Source of the DNA: Massospora cicadina
Taxonomy: Eukaryota; Entomophthoromycota; Entomophthoromycetes; Entomophthorales; Entomophthoraceae
Assembly (NCBI GenBank): GCA_022478985.1
Contig: JAKSZP010000021.1
Span: 296,006 to 360,005 of the forward strand
DNA length: 64,000 nt
Direction of reading: 5' to 3'
Part shown: positions 44,300 through 56,542 of the stretch, one piece after another
Layout: every line of letters starts with the position of its first letter
Numbering within the stretch: position 1 is the stretch's first letter
Translations under genes and position numbers: made by a program
The notes under the pieces: model-generated
What the model was told of the DNA's origin: nothing
Databases searched by the model: none
Seen by the model: the letters and a program-made list of their open reading frames with translations, nothing else

Positions 44300-45959
44300 T
44301 GGTGTACTATCTCAAAGTCATATCCTTGAAGCCTAAATAACCATTGTGCAAGATGACCTTTAGGTTCCTGAAGATTCTGCAGCCAACGCAAATAGTATGA
44401 TCTGTTACCACTTTGAATTTCACCCTGCGGATGTAGACCCAGAATTGTTTATATGCATATATTACCGCCTAGAACTCCTGCTCAGTAACAGTGTAATTTT
44501 TTCAGGCATGTTAAGCTTTGGCTACAATAAGCGACGGGATGCTAAACACTGTCATCATCTATTTGGGATAGCACAGCCCCTACTACAAAAAGAGAAGCGT
44601 CCATTTGCACAATAAATTCCTTCTCAAAATTAAGGTATTGCAAAATGGGCGTGCTAGACAACGAGGTTCATAAGACATCCAAAGCGTTTTGACTATGGTA
44701 AGTCCAGTCAAAGGTAGCGCATTCATTAATAGATCAAAGAGCAGAGCCTCAATACAGGGAAGTTAGAAAAAAACAGCCAGTAGTACCCAACCATCACCAA
44801 AAACACCTGGATATCCCACTTATTACCTGATAGAGTAATCTTGTGTATAGCTTTCACCTTCTCTGCATGAGGACTAAGCGCTTTTGAGTCTACCATAAAA
44901 CTGAGATATTCCAGTTGCTTCTTAAAAATGGCACTTTTGAGGCTTAATTTTATGTTGGTTTCAGCAATTCAGTGGAAACCTTGTTCCAGATGATCAAAAT
45001 GTTCCATGAATGTCCATGAAATTACATTGGTATCTTCAAGTTAGACTAGAACGCAAGACAGCTTCAGGTCACCTAAGATAGTGTCCATAGCATTCTGGTA
45101 TGTAACTGGGGCGTTGAACAAACCCTGTGGCATACTTAAAGTCTGTAACAACCCCTTTAAGGTGATAATAGTGCACTTCTCCTGTTCCATCACTAGCAAC
45201 TCGATTTTCCAGTACCCCAATATCAAGTCCATAGCGGAGAAATAGTTGGCACCGCCCAGGTAATTTTAAAGAATCAAAGATTCATAGAAGCAGGTACAAA
45301 TATTTTTTGTGATGCTGTTAATCTTCTGGTAGTTGTTTACTACTTGGTTGGTGCCATCCTTTTTCTTGACAATTAGCACCAGTGAAGCTCATGGACTCTT
45401 TGACGGCTCTAACATTCCCTGTTCAATCGATTTATATATCTCCTTGGACACAATTTTTTCTACAGCCTTTGAGAAATGGATATGCCATGACCAAATGACA
45501 GGGTGATCTCCCATTTCCAACTGATGCACAATTCCGTGTGCACATCCCAAATTATGGACATTGGATGCAGAAATGCCTTGGTATTTCTTCAAAAAGATCC
45601 ATAACCCTGTCCTTTTGGTCCTCAGACAGGCCAGTTAGAGCCTCACGAGGAACCACAGTTATTATGATGGATGATGTTTTTACAGGTAACCCAAGGTCCT
45701 CCCAGGAACTAAAGTCATGTATATGGTTGACCTCATCAATAGGAATCAGATGCAGATAAGCCACCAATTGGCTTCTAACCTTCATAAACTCCTTCTGCAG
45801 GTTTGCTATCAACACCTTTACTTCCACCTGCCCTGATAACAGAAGCCCAGGAGCCGCATGTGGTTCTAGCCACAATTTAAGATGTGGCCTCATAATTTTC
45901 CCATATAGCCCTTCAGGGATGTCTATTTTAAGCTCCATCCCTCTTATGACCTGATGCAC
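44300..45959 (-). pseudogene. Reverse transcriptase and RNase H of element G
   Basis: 45959-45552 covers the protease-RT linker and RT start (IIITVVPREALTGLSEDQKD). 45592-45389 continues into the fingers (SKEIYKSIEQGMLEPSKSP). 45232-45041 has LGYWKIELLVMEQEKCTIIT and the motif B segment LQTLSMPQGLFNAPVTYQNA. Motif C is degraded just after it (LSCVLV, then a stop where the Y-x-DD motif is expected; LEDTNVIS in another frame). The connection and RNase H occupy about 44950-44300 in several frames, with a DASxxxxGAVLS-like stretch around 44590. Too broken for detail. Confidence 0.68.
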
Positions 45960-46052
45960 AGAAAGTATGCTTAAAATACTTGCAGCCCGTAGCAGAAAGC
46001 CATTGTACTCATAAATTTGATTAGGAAGAGCTCAAGTCCTCCGCTTCATCTG

Positions 46053-46355
46053 TCAATATTGAAAATGAATCACACCATTGCTATATGCGAAATTAATTTG
46101 ACTGAAGCGTATTGGTTCCTTTGAGACTCCATTGGAGGTAGAATAGATGAGTATCCATTGTCCCAGAATATTAAATGTTCCCTCCGCCATATCATTCACT
46201 ACCTCAAATTGCTGCATGAATGCGGTCCCAATCAACATGTCATAGTTAATATTAGGCAGAACCACCACTGGAGTGGATGCACTGACCAAACCAAACTTTA
46301 AGCAACGCGCTATAAGCGCCCTATGACACAGTGCTCTGTGCCCCCGCGGTCCCAT
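46053..46355 (-). pseudogene. Protease-end region of element G
   Basis: A 100-codon frame containing INYDMLIGTAFMQQFEVV, the strand that in gypsy proteases follows the flap (the NLIGxDFL pattern). The DTG active site should lie upstream, at about 46400-46440, where LVNI and TRAGI-like sequences appear on other frames. I could not see an intact triad. Confidence 0.55.
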
Positions 46356-46599
46356 ATACTACTCAGTGTTCCACATCAGGCTTCAGCGGAAGCTTAGCCA
46401 TGAGCTTGGTGAATTATATATTGACAAGAGCTGGTATCTATAATAGCCCAGATTTTTGTATTTTTTATGAAAATATTACAGTATGTACACTCCAAATAAA
46501 AGGAACCATTAATGTTTTTTACATGAAATCCAAGGGCTTTTGGTTATTCAGAAAAGTGTTAATAATGGCACCAACTTGAGGATACTTTTGGGCAAATTT

Positions 46600-47534
46600 A
46601 TCTACTGTAATCGCCTCGTTCACTCCCTATAGGGTTGCAACATTTGTTGAGGGTCCAACTTTGACTGTATATTCCGCTCAAGGATTTGCCAGGAATACAG
46701 TTTTTACACATCTCAGCGGAACTCTGAGTCTGTCAACAGGGTCTCTCCCTCAGTTTGATGCCAAGATATTGTAGGAAGATTTGTTGATATAATAATCATC
46801 AGGATGAGACTGGGACCAACACAAAGCGCTCGTGGGGATCATCAGGGACAAATAATATTGGATTATTGGAAGTAAAGCATCCCATCTCTACTCCGCTCAA
46901 CCTTTTCCCTGTTTGATCAGGGAATCTGGTACTGCATAAAAATTCGATTTTCCCAGACAGCTAGCTTCATAATGGCCTCTTTGGATGCATTAGAAACAAG
47001 CATTCATAATCGGCTCTTGTCTTTGTATCACACCCAAAGGTCTGGGTTGGAAATTAAATATGGATTGTAATTTGTCCAAGGATGAGCCAGTGAGATAATG
47101 GGGATGGAAAGGACTCACTGGAGCGTTAAGTAGACAAGGGCTAACCAACAGATTATAACTGAGTCATTGGTATCCCCTTCTTACAGGGATTTAATAGCAG
47201 TCACAGGGGCTTTCCGTTCCACATTGTGAGCACTAAAAATGACAGATAGATGGCGTAAATAATTGACACTTTTTAATAGTACTGCATCAAACTGAAGAAT
47301 GTGGGTCATATCATTATACAGTTCTTGATATGCCTTATCAGCCGCCATCATTGCTATGTCCACCTCATCATTAGTTAATATATTTGCTCCCACCAACCCA
47401 TGAGCCTCAGCCGTGAACTGCTCTGCAAACTCCACCAAGGACTCAATCTTATGAAATTTTATTGTCAAAAACTCTGCCTTGTGCTGTGCCATTTTCGCCA
47501 AATCCCCAAACAGGCGGATCACAGTCTCCTTCAC
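46600..47534 (-). pseudogene. gag region of element G
   Basis: The clearest part is a 117-codon frame (47534-47181) of helical, charged sequence containing KFHKIESLVEFAEQFTAEAH, a Gag-like capsid segment (the SLxEYxxxF pattern). TGTGAxxxCxxGH-like pieces are not seen. Downstream (47180-46600) is broken. Confidence 0.5.
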
Positions 47535-48053
47535 TCTTGATATGCTACTGTACTACTCTTAAGGTAAAATGTGACCTGGTCAGCTTTCTTAACATCCAGA
47601 ACGGATAATAACAGTTTAGCCTTCCACCAATATGAAGCACCTTCTACTGAAAATTTGAACTGCTAAAAAATCTGGGTATGTTTCCATTGCAGTTAAACGG
47701 GGCAGCTTGTCAACGCATACCCCTCCATCTCCAGCACTACTATACCATTTACGCTCTGCATAGTATAGCTGCTCTGTAGTGGCACCCAAGCTGTTGTCAA
47801 GTTGGCTGCCTTAGAAGCCAGCCAGGTGCAGTTAGTGGAAGGCCTTGTAAAGCTGATTCGTTATACCCTTATTCTCCCAAAAATATTTTTTGAGCCTGGA
47901 GCAGTGTATCCAAGGCAAGTTTCAGTTCCACATACTGAGATAACTCAATAAACTGGGGTAGTAACCCGTTGAAGTGATTCAGTTGTGCCATGGCTTGGCG
48001 AATATAGAACCTATTAATGAGTTAATCAATGTGCCCTCTGTAGTGAGCACAAC

Positions 48054-48554
48054 TGCTAACTTTTGGTGTTAGTGGGTGAAATCTGCTAGCTTATTGCATG
48101 GGTTCATTTCTCATTAAGCAACGGATGAACAATATAAGGATTGCTGATCCTTGATAAATAATAATAAATGGAGTACTAAATGAGGAGCTATAATCCCAAA
48201 AATACCAATCTACTTAATATTTAAACTAACAGGCTACTTCTGCTAACCATTTCCTACTCTTTTTCTTCTCAAAAGATCTCCTTTTTGCATTCTCTCGTTC
48301 AGCTATTACTCTTTAATCATCTCAATTGATTTTGACCTGTCAGCTTAGTAACTCTCTATTCCTACGATTTTAGGGGTTTCATCCCATCATCAAGGCTTTG
48401 GCGGGATTCCCTTAATTCTCCAAACTATTAATACTTCAATCAATTTGCTACACATCAACATAATTTTCTGCTCAATTTTAAGGCTCACCTTGACTCATAA
48501 AATATGATCCACTGTATATATGGCTTATCATCCTGTAATATCAATTTCTCAACA
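48054..48554 (-). repeat. 5' LTR of element G
   Basis: 501 bp, partner of 42505-43003. The plus-strand start TGCTAACTTTTGG lies against GTAGTGAGCACAAC, the reverse of the primer-binding site. Confidence 0.82.
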
Positions 48555-50197
48555 ATTTAAAAGGCTTAACCTTGACGTAGCCTGTCTTAAAAAATTTAAA
48601 AACATTTTGAGATGTTTAAAATTTCTATTAAAGGTTTGTAAGCATACCATAATGCTATTAAGGAAACCAAAACACACAATGACTTTAGGTCTTTTAGTAA
48701 TTAATCCTTGGCTTGTTAAAGTGATAATGAATTTTAGAGAACCTCTGACATTTAAAATGATTTAACAATCCTTTGTTGGTTATTATTACGCACATCGCTC
48801 AATATACTGGAGCTAGCTTAGTCTTCTTTGACCACTGGCGAGATACATAGCCAGAAAAGCTGGTCTCTAGCAAGGAGACGCAATGTATTATCAAGCTTAG
48901 CTAATAGGTATATGTACTAACTTATTTATCAAGTTAGGCTTTCATTAAATCATGATGACTTGATAAATCCCATGTTATTTGAACAAGCAAGTGGGGCGAT
49001 GCCCAAAGTTTTTGAGAAAGTACTACTGGGCTAAATCAAATAATTTTTTAAGTTTAAAAGCAACTCAATGATCTTCTAATTTACTATTCCAATAGTATTA
49101 TGACTTTATTTGAAAGCATATCCCATTTTTACATTAATAATGAATACTTTAATTTTTCTGAAGTCATATGTGGAAGCCTATAACAGATCATCATATTCCT
49201 CAAGTAATTCTTCAACCTTCCTCCTCTGATTGCTGGTAAATTATATATCTAAAACAGAATTTTAACAATAGTTATTATGGGATAAGACTCTAATTCAAGG
49301 TTGTGAAGGCTTTCAAAATCTCAGACGCTATAAATATTTTGATATGAATTTGCCATATGTAGGCTATAGGTGTGCTAGATCCCAGATTGAGGATCATCAG
49401 TAATGTTGCATGCAGCATTGAGTTGGGACCAGAATTTGTAGGAATGAGAATTAAATCAAGTCAGGATTTCTTTCATCAAGGGGCTTTAAAAATATGCAGG
49501 TCTTCAATTGGCTTCTAGGGGGAATATTCATGTGGGCTATAGTATTATTAGTATCTTACAATTTTGGTGTAATGTCTTTGAGTCTGGGGAATATAAGAGC
49601 ATTCCTTACGCCACATCAACCACATGTGGTGACAGCTAAATTTGGGGGCCTTAGATGTTGTATTTAATTTGATTAATTTTGGTATCTGTTTCTAATAAAA
49701 AGGTTATGAGCCTTGACAACATCCCTTATTGTTCTTGGAGTTTTAAACACTAAGGGAACATGATTCCTCAACAAGGATAAGGATTCTTTAGCATAGTGAA
49801 TCATAGCTTATAGTCTAAAAAAGAAATTGGGTCCCCAACAGTAGTCATAGCTATAATTTATCAAGTGCTACATCAGGGGTAACCAATGATATTATGATAA
49901 TCATATTGGGATCAAAAAGTAAGCCCTGATAGACCTTTTACACTGTGGTCCTGTGATTCTATACCATATAGTGAGGCAAATTAGGGGCAACTTTAATCCT
50001 TTCCATAATTTTATTATAGATAACATTCATTAATGACCTACTAAAAATAATTGAAAGCACATAGATTTTATGAACCTTGATAGCCACCCTGGTGATAAAG
50101 CTCCCAAACTGAGAAGGCAATGTGTGTGAAAATGAAAGATTCATCAGAAGAAATTAACGATGTCAAGATCTTTATTGTCAGGTGTGAGTAATTTTCT
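48555..50197. other. DNA between element G and the host-exon candidate
   Basis: No domain-bearing frame. Frames of 81 codons (48520-48765 plus, largely in G's LTR edge) and 61 codons (50144-49959 minus) look like chance. Minus-strand AATAAA (about 50178-50173) could be the poly(A) signal of the exon at 50198-50367. The rest would then be intergenic. Confidence 0.4.
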
Positions 50198-50367
50198 TTA
50201 CTTGATTTCCTTAAAGGTGGCGCCTTCAGACATAGTAAGTGAAGAAGTAGGATTAGGTAGAGGCATGCCAGAATCATCATCATGTAGAGTCACATTATTC
50301 AGCTTACATCTCTTTTTCCACCTCTTACACACATCATTTTCAGCATTGTCAAAGAAGTGGCTTCTCC
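50198..50367 (-). CDS. Candidate terminal coding exon of an unrecognised host gene
   Basis: On the minus strand a good 3' splice site (TTTTTTCACCTTTTGCTTAG, AG at 50369-50368) opens a frame of 55 codons to TAA at 50200-50198. The peptide starts RSHFFDNAENDVCKRWKKRC and later reads LHDDDSGMPLPNPTSSLTMS, ending EGATFKEIK. It is a polar, charged composition typical of a protein C-terminus. AATAAA follows about 20 bases after the stop. Alternatively the exon continues by splicing at GTAAAG, which overlaps the last codon. The exon starts in phase with two bases of a split codon. I do not recognise the protein, and no upstream exon was found to the right. Confidence 0.48.
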
Positions 50368-50859
50368 CTAAGCAAAAGGTGAAAAAATATGATCCTTAGC
50401 CTTAATGGAATGCAATTGAGGATGACCTGGGAGTTCAGAAGTGGCTGGAGCTCAGTTCACCATGGATGAAAAATCTTACGTAAGTTTTTTTAGTGTCACA
50501 TATGCATCTAAAAGTTTTTCTTAACTACAATTTTATGCAGTTGAACATCAAGCACAACTAAAAGTTAAAAACAATTGTGGTGATGATGTTTTTAGATTTT
50601 GTAGGTTTACTAAAAAATAAACCCTTTGAGAAACCACTAATTATGGCAAGTATCCTATTAATGGAATTGGTAATCCTTCCCAATTAAACTATTTTAATTC
50701 AATACATTGATAATCATGAAATAGTTATTATATTAATGTCTATCTGCATTCTAAATTTACCATGGGCTGATGGCACCTATGAGTTGCCCAATATAGAATG
50801 TAATCAGTTTCCCATACTATTATAATTGTATGTCAATCCTCATAATTGGCACAATATAA

Positions 50860-51065
50860 CTTAAACACTGTGGGGGTGGATAGCAAGTTGTTAGGGCATA
50901 CGGATACCAACCTGAAGGTTTTGGGTTTAGACCCACTTTTGTACATCGATTGGATGTCAGCCAAAGGAAGCTATTGGTGGTTAGTAGGTCCAATAACATG
51001 AAAACCTTACCCATGATGTAACCAGAAAATCTGAGTCCTAATCTGGAGATGGAAAACTTTCTATG
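50860..51065 (+). repeat. tRNA-derived SINE-like sequence
   Basis: 50881-50898 (TAGCAAGTTGTTAGGGCA) fits an A box of the TAGCTCAGTTGGTTAGAGC type. ACCAACCTGAAGGTTTTGGG leads to GGGTTTAGACCC (50923-50934), a decayed B box spaced as in a tRNA. The following ~130 bases would be the SINE body. I found no poly(A) or TSD, so boundaries are approximate. A lone tRNA pseudogene is the alternative. Confidence 0.42.
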
Positions 51066-51640
51066 TCAGAGTTGACCCTGCTCAGGTTTCATGATGTTTA
51101 CTTTCTTTCTTATTTTTGGTAATGTCCATCCCCTGGTGGCTTGCCTTAAATAAATATAATAAAATTTATTCACTGACAAAATTTTCAGGGAGTAACTAGT
51201 GCTATAAAAGACTTCTGACGTCTCAATTAGGGGTTCATCATTAATTTTAAATAATTGCCATATTACCACACTAATTGTTTATTATTAGCTGTATGACAAA
51301 CCATTAACAGGGCTGATAATGAGATAGATTTGCTTATTTTAGTTACAAATTTTTGTATTTAAGACCTTCCCAATATTTATAGTACTTTGTCACCAATGGA
51401 TTAATCAAAAACCAGTGTAAAATAAATTCTTGGGCCAAAGAGAGGGTTGTAAAATCTACAAAAATTGCGTGCTCAAAATATGGCCAAGAGATGCCTTAGA
51501 ATTATAAATACTGGTTTTTGGGTAAGAGAAAGATCATTAAGAAAATCAAAAATAAGGAAATACCTTATCTAATGAACTTCTATTCTCATCTTAAATCTCT
51601 TTTGTCAGGTTATATGATTATAGTTAAGTTCCTATTAGGA
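51066..51640. other. Spacer, nothing recognised
   Basis: AT-rich sequence with one 67-codon minus-strand frame (51269-51066) and no domain. Confidence 0.4.
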
Positions 51641-52169
51641 GTGTTGACAAGCTGTTAGTAAAGACAATCCCTTCTTGTACCTTTACCTGCTTCAGTAGAA
51701 GTTCTTGATCTGCTAAGGATAAAATGCCCAAAGATGATCAGAAGAGTCACATAATTTTAGACTAGCCTTGTGAGCTTCCAAATGGTCAAAATACCATAAG
51801 ACACTTGGCAAAATTAAGGATATTTTGGCTGGAATTTTTCTCAAATAATATGTACAGGATTTTAACTATTAAATGATCACTACCTCCTGAGTTCAATACT
51901 GGTAAATGAACTTTGGGTAGGGGATGATTATACTGTGTTGGCGCTGCACACCAATGCCTCAAACCAAGATAGCAAATAGCAAGGAGGTCCACGGAGTTCC
52001 AAACTTATTAGAACGCCACACATGGAGGTTTTTCTAGTTTATACTCCTTTCTCATTAATTTGCTTCCACATTAACTGGTGTGGTATCATCCTTAGGTTGG
52101 ACCACCTCAAATATAATTCAAGGATTTTAATTATCAAGCAAGCGATCCTCAAATTTAACAAGTGGTGCC

Positions 52170-54720
52170 CACTCAAACATGAAAATACTCCCTGATATGG
52201 ATCCAAAATACCATATTCAGGCGGATCCTGACAAGAGAGACATCAATAATGAGATGCTGACATGTGATAAAGAAACTACTGAGCATTTAACTACCACCTG
52301 CCAAGACTCCAATGTGGGTAAATCTTAAAACCTGGATCTAATCATGGCAGTAGGAGGGCATGTAGATGCATAAGGCCCAATTAAGTTTACATTTGAAAGT
52401 GTAATGAACACAATGGAAACTCTATCTAATGGATTTATGATTGGTACATCACAAAATAAACCTACTTTCAGCCTGTTTTACTAACTCTAAAATCAGGCAT
52501 TCAAGAGGACATGTTCATAAAGTATTATGAGGCGACCATGGCATCCCTTACCAGACATCTTATTACAGTCAAGAAAACAATGAATTCCTGGTTAAATTCC
52601 TTTAACCTTCAATCAAGCATACCCAACTAATTTCTGCCAGACAGAATCTGGAACTTAGGGTAATATACTGTTTTCAGGAGGAATAATAAGCTTCTTGATC
52701 TAATCTATTAGAAAAATTAAATTTCCAGTTTTATTAAGATCTGAAATGCAATTGTGGTAAATATTGAATAAGACAATGACAAATTAAATTATTAAACACA
52801 TATAAGAACAACTTAATCCAGGAGTATAAAAGGTGGCTTCAGAAGTCCTTGCTCATAACATATTGTTGCATAAATGGGTTCAAAAATTAATTACCACATT
52901 CAGAATTAAGAACCTCATTTAGATTTCTTGTCATTTCATATGGAACATTTCACTGAAGAGGCTACCATAGTTAAGAAATTACCTCAGGTTTAAATTTGTG
53001 CATGTTTGCTTAGATAAGTATGTTCTAATTAAAGTTGGGTATTTTACATAAGAATATCAAAGATCTTGTTGCTTTTCCAGAAGTGCCAAATAGGGATGGA
53101 TATAAATGCTCATAAAAAAGGTGTATATTGAGGATCTGGTCAATTTTTCATGGATTACAAGAAAAAAACGCTGAGCTCACTCAATAAAATTGAGAACTTA
53201 AAATGCAAGTATATACACCAAATTTCTGAGTGGAAAATCTGACCAAAGATATCTAATGCATTATGGCATACACAGATATATTCAAGATAGAAAGTAACAA
53301 ATCAGAGAGAAAATCAAAACCACAAGGAAAAGAGTTGCCAGTGTTTGACCAGCCTTAGTGGAAAAATGAAGAAGTCTTCATTTGCAGGCAAAAAAACAAC
53401 ATGGAAAACTATTTGAAGCCTAAAATTAATTGTAATAAAAATTTAGTTCATAACTTTATTATGAAGTTGAATCATTGAAGATCATTATTGATGCAGAAAT
53501 TGACATTTAAGGTATCTTATGCTTAAAGTTATAGCATCAATCCAGCCTCATATAATCCTGGATGGGACAGAGGGCCAATTTTGAAATATGATTCTAAAGA
53601 TATTAAAATACTAAAAAAGTGAACACCTATTACTAAATTAGGCCAGGATGACTCCAAACCTCTTAATTTTCCAAAGTTTGATAGGGATGTTAAAATTTAC
53701 ACATTTTTAAAGCTATTGGAAAGTCAATGTGTGGAGCGTCAGACTATGTGAAAGCATCCATATTAATTAACTCACATGACTACTACATCTGAAACTTCAT
53801 TATGCCCTATTTGGCTGATACTGGTCCTATATGGATCCCAAGATTGCAGTGATATAAGATTTTAAAGGCCTGACCGACTAGCAGCCCAAAAACCCAAGCA
53901 TCTCTATATCTAAAATATGAGAATGAGGCTATAAAAGACTTTACTGACAGGTTTTATCACAAAATAAAAGTCTTAATTGTGTCTGACGTGATGACCAATT
54001 TTGCAAAAATTGCAATGGACCATGAGGTCAAGCCCTATTGTGACTTATATCAGGTTATAATACCAGCATTCAATTGAACCTTGGGAAATTAAGTTCTTAC
54101 TGGCTACTTGACACTGTACCTGCAGTTTTAAAGCCCCTAATTGGCCCAAAAATTAGCAAAATTTTGACTTTTAGGCCCAAAAATTAGCAATACATTTGAT
54201 TAAGGGAAAAATACATGAAACATGAATCAAAAATCCAAACATAAACAGCCGCAAGGACTAATCACACGCCTCAACGGTGGTCAAAAAGGACATTTCTCTA
54301 GAAAATGCTACAGATGGTCAGACAAGAAGCTGGGGTCAATGGTGCTTTAAAAATCACCAATTATGATGTGGGAAATGAGCAGGTGAAGTAGAGGCGGAAT
54401 GCATTAACTTCAAATGTTCACCAAACAATACCCCTGACCATGGCAAGCTCTTTATGGCTGATAGTGTTCAAAGATAACCTCAATCATATTATGTATAATG
54501 ATGTCCTTATGCTCACTACTTGGGATGAAGAAAAATATACCAAGCCTTAAAAATTACCAAAGAAACCTAAACAGAGGTTTCTAAACCTTACAAAAAATAT
54601 GTATCAATTAGGGGTTAAGCCTTCATACAGAATGTTTATTAACCTGCCTTTGCTCCATGACATACAAGCGGCTTTTCTAATAAAGACCTTAGAAGATAAC
54701 TTTTCAGATATCTGCTCAAG
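52170..54720 (+). pseudogene. gag of element E
   Basis: Very broken. Near 53680-53730 the translation LNFPKFDRDVKIYTFLKLLE matches the start of a gypsy capsid domain (the LPKFDGDxxxFxxWLxxLE pattern). About 54250-54310 gives NGGQKGHFSRKCYRW, a CCHC zinc knuckle (CxxCGKKGHFSRDC) that has lost its first two cysteines but keeps GHFSRKC. This is the only zinc-knuckle-like Gag among the gypsy elements here. A long N-terminal extension (52190-53600) shows no motif. Confidence 0.55.
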
Positions 54721-54739
54721 TCTGAAGTAACACCTGAAA

Positions 54740-55098
54740 TTGGGCAACAACCATAGTGATCACCCAATAAATACTTTTTCCCACTATAAATATATTTTTG
54801 TGGATTTGGCTATGATTAAGGTCCAAGTCTGGGCCATTATTGATAGTGGAGCTCCTATCAATATTGTAAGTACAAAATTGATTAAGAAGTTGAAGATTGC
54901 GCCTGACTTTGCCCATTATCAAAAATAAGGCATGGCAGGGGTGCATACAACTAAGTCACTTGGGGCATACAGTACCCTATCTCTACATTTTGGATTTATC
55001 ATAATGAAAGCACCTGCCATAGTATTTCCAAATATGAACTACAATATTATAACCAGGGACTATGTTATGAGAGAGATTTGGAGGTGTTATGAATCACA
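54740..55098 (+). pseudogene. Protease of element E, cut by the LINE
   Basis: 54740-54928 encodes YIFVDLAMIKVQVWAIIDSG and APINIVSTKLIKKLKIAPDF. IIDSGAPINIVS is the retropepsin active site, with the catalytic Asp and the DSGA variant seen in many gypsy elements. The frame stops just after HYQK. 55020-55060 gives IVFPNMNYNIIT, the strand before the NLIG motif. The gene is interrupted by the LINE 14 bases after 55098. Confidence 0.72.
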
Positions 55099-55367
55099 AA
55101 GATGATACTTTTTTATTTTTATTTGAGGATGGCCGACCAGGGGACTGACACATCTGATATGTGGGAAAGGAAAGTAAAGAGGGGAGCACACCAAGTATTG
55201 GAACCAGAAAGGCAGGACGAGACATGGTACACTTGGGTGTGGCTAGTAGCCACGTGTTGTGGGTGACTATGGCCTTGAGAGACTTGACAGCTCAAGGGCT
55301 AGTAGGGCGTACCGCCTATAGAGATTGTGAGGTTTTTGGTGTCACATTGAAGGAACCAGATTATGAG

Positions 55368-56107
55368 TCAGTTACCCATCTGTTTCTTCCATTTGTGCTT
55401 TAGTGATCCGAATATCCAGGCTTGGAAGTGGTTGGCCAAAAGCCTGTGGAACCTGACGATAGCTTCGTTAATGTTGTGGAAGATCCCGTTGAAGGCATCA
55501 AGGGCAATTGTGTGAATGGACCATATTGCAATACTTACAATTAAAGCCCTTGGCGTCTGGGGGATAGGTGAGATTGTGTTGAGTGCTAGGATATAGTGGG
55601 ATAGTCTGAATTCAGCTGATGGTGATTGTTGGAATAAGTGCATCACATTGGTCCAGATAATCTTGGACGGCGGGCACTCTTCCAGGCGGTGGGCCAGCGT
55701 GTTGTGTCTTCCGCAGATGGCGCATGATTTGAACATTGAGAAGGTGCGGTTGGCTGTTCTAAACGTGTGACGCATGTAGCGCCACACTGTAAAGCTCACT
55801 TGTGGGGATAAGAGGGGCAAGTGATGAGGTCCCACACCTTCCTTTGGGTGCTCAAGTCATATGGGACGTCTTGGTAATCTAGATAGTAAATCTGGGACAG
55901 AGGGAAGAATGGCAGTGGGGCAGGTGCGTTGGTCACAGTTTGTCCTCTGTGGAGTCGCATATACTCTATTGGTGGGTTAGTATCATCAAATTGTTGTGCA
56001 TAGGAGAAACTCCAACCCCCTTGTCTTAGGGTGTACAGGACGCGTTTGAAGTAGCGGTTGGTGTTGTGCAGTCCTGTGGCTGTTGGATGTGTTGTTAGGT
56101 ACTTCAT
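55368..56107 (-). pseudogene. LINE ORF2, C-terminal region with zinc finger
   Basis: Two overlapping frames (56107-55796, 103 codons; 55835-55368, 155 codons). The second contains SCAICGRHNTLAHRLEECPP, followed by SKIIWTNV. This is the CxxC-x7-H-x4-C finger followed by a W that lies after the RT in L1/Tx1, R2 and related LINEs and helps bind RNA or target DNA. The first reads LRQGGWSFSYAQQFDDTNPP. One frameshift separates them, at about 55800-55835. Confidence 0.82.
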
Positions 56108-56542
56108 CAGTGTTGTAGGGTTGGATGGGAACTTCAGATGTAGTGCCCTTGCAAAGTTAGTTTAGGCTGCCTTGGCCAAGTGGGGGATGGGTTTGGGTGA
56201 CGTCGTCATAGATATCCAGGAGCCAAAGATTTGCGTTGCTCGTTCTGTGAAGGTGAGCAGCCCCATCCCGCCTTTATTCCGTGAGCCATACATGGTCTCC
56301 ATCCTGACTGGTGCGCGGTATCCAGACCACAGCCAGTTTTACAGGAGCTTTTAGACTTCGTTGGTAAAGTTTGTGGAGAAAGTAACTGCATGAGCAGCAA
56401 ACCAGAGCTTTGAAAATATCATGGAGTTGGCTAACACAACCCTTACAGCTAAATTAGTTTTACTCCTCCGCATGCTTGTAATTCTTTTTGTGATGTTGTC
56501 CTATATTTTGTTTCAATGGTATCAAGTGCATATCCGCTAGCC

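Larger units (their letters stand above)
42505..48554 (-). mobile_element. Gypsy-type LTR retrotransposon G (degenerate)
   Basis: About 6.05 kb on the minus strand. LTRs of about 500 bp lie at 42505-43003 and 48054-48554 and end, on the plus strand, in TCAATTTCTCAACA. So the element's own LTR begins TGTTGAGAAATTGA. A polypurine tract (GTTAAGGGGGGGCAA, minus strand) precedes the 3' LTR. TGCTCACTACAGAGGGC near the 5' LTR is the primer-binding-site position and resembles that of elements A and B. From right to left the order is gag, protease, RT, RNase H, integrase. The flanking pentamers (GCATA, ATTTA) do not match, so a TSD is not supported. Confidence 0.85.

Noticed and set aside
42500..48559. 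5-bp TSD for element G
   Set aside because: GCATA and ATTTA agree at only two positions; boundaries rest on LTR alignment alone.
55161..55403. 81-codon plus-strand frame over the LINE 3' end
   Set aside because: Antisense to the LINE's 3' untranslated region and ORF2 end; a shadow.
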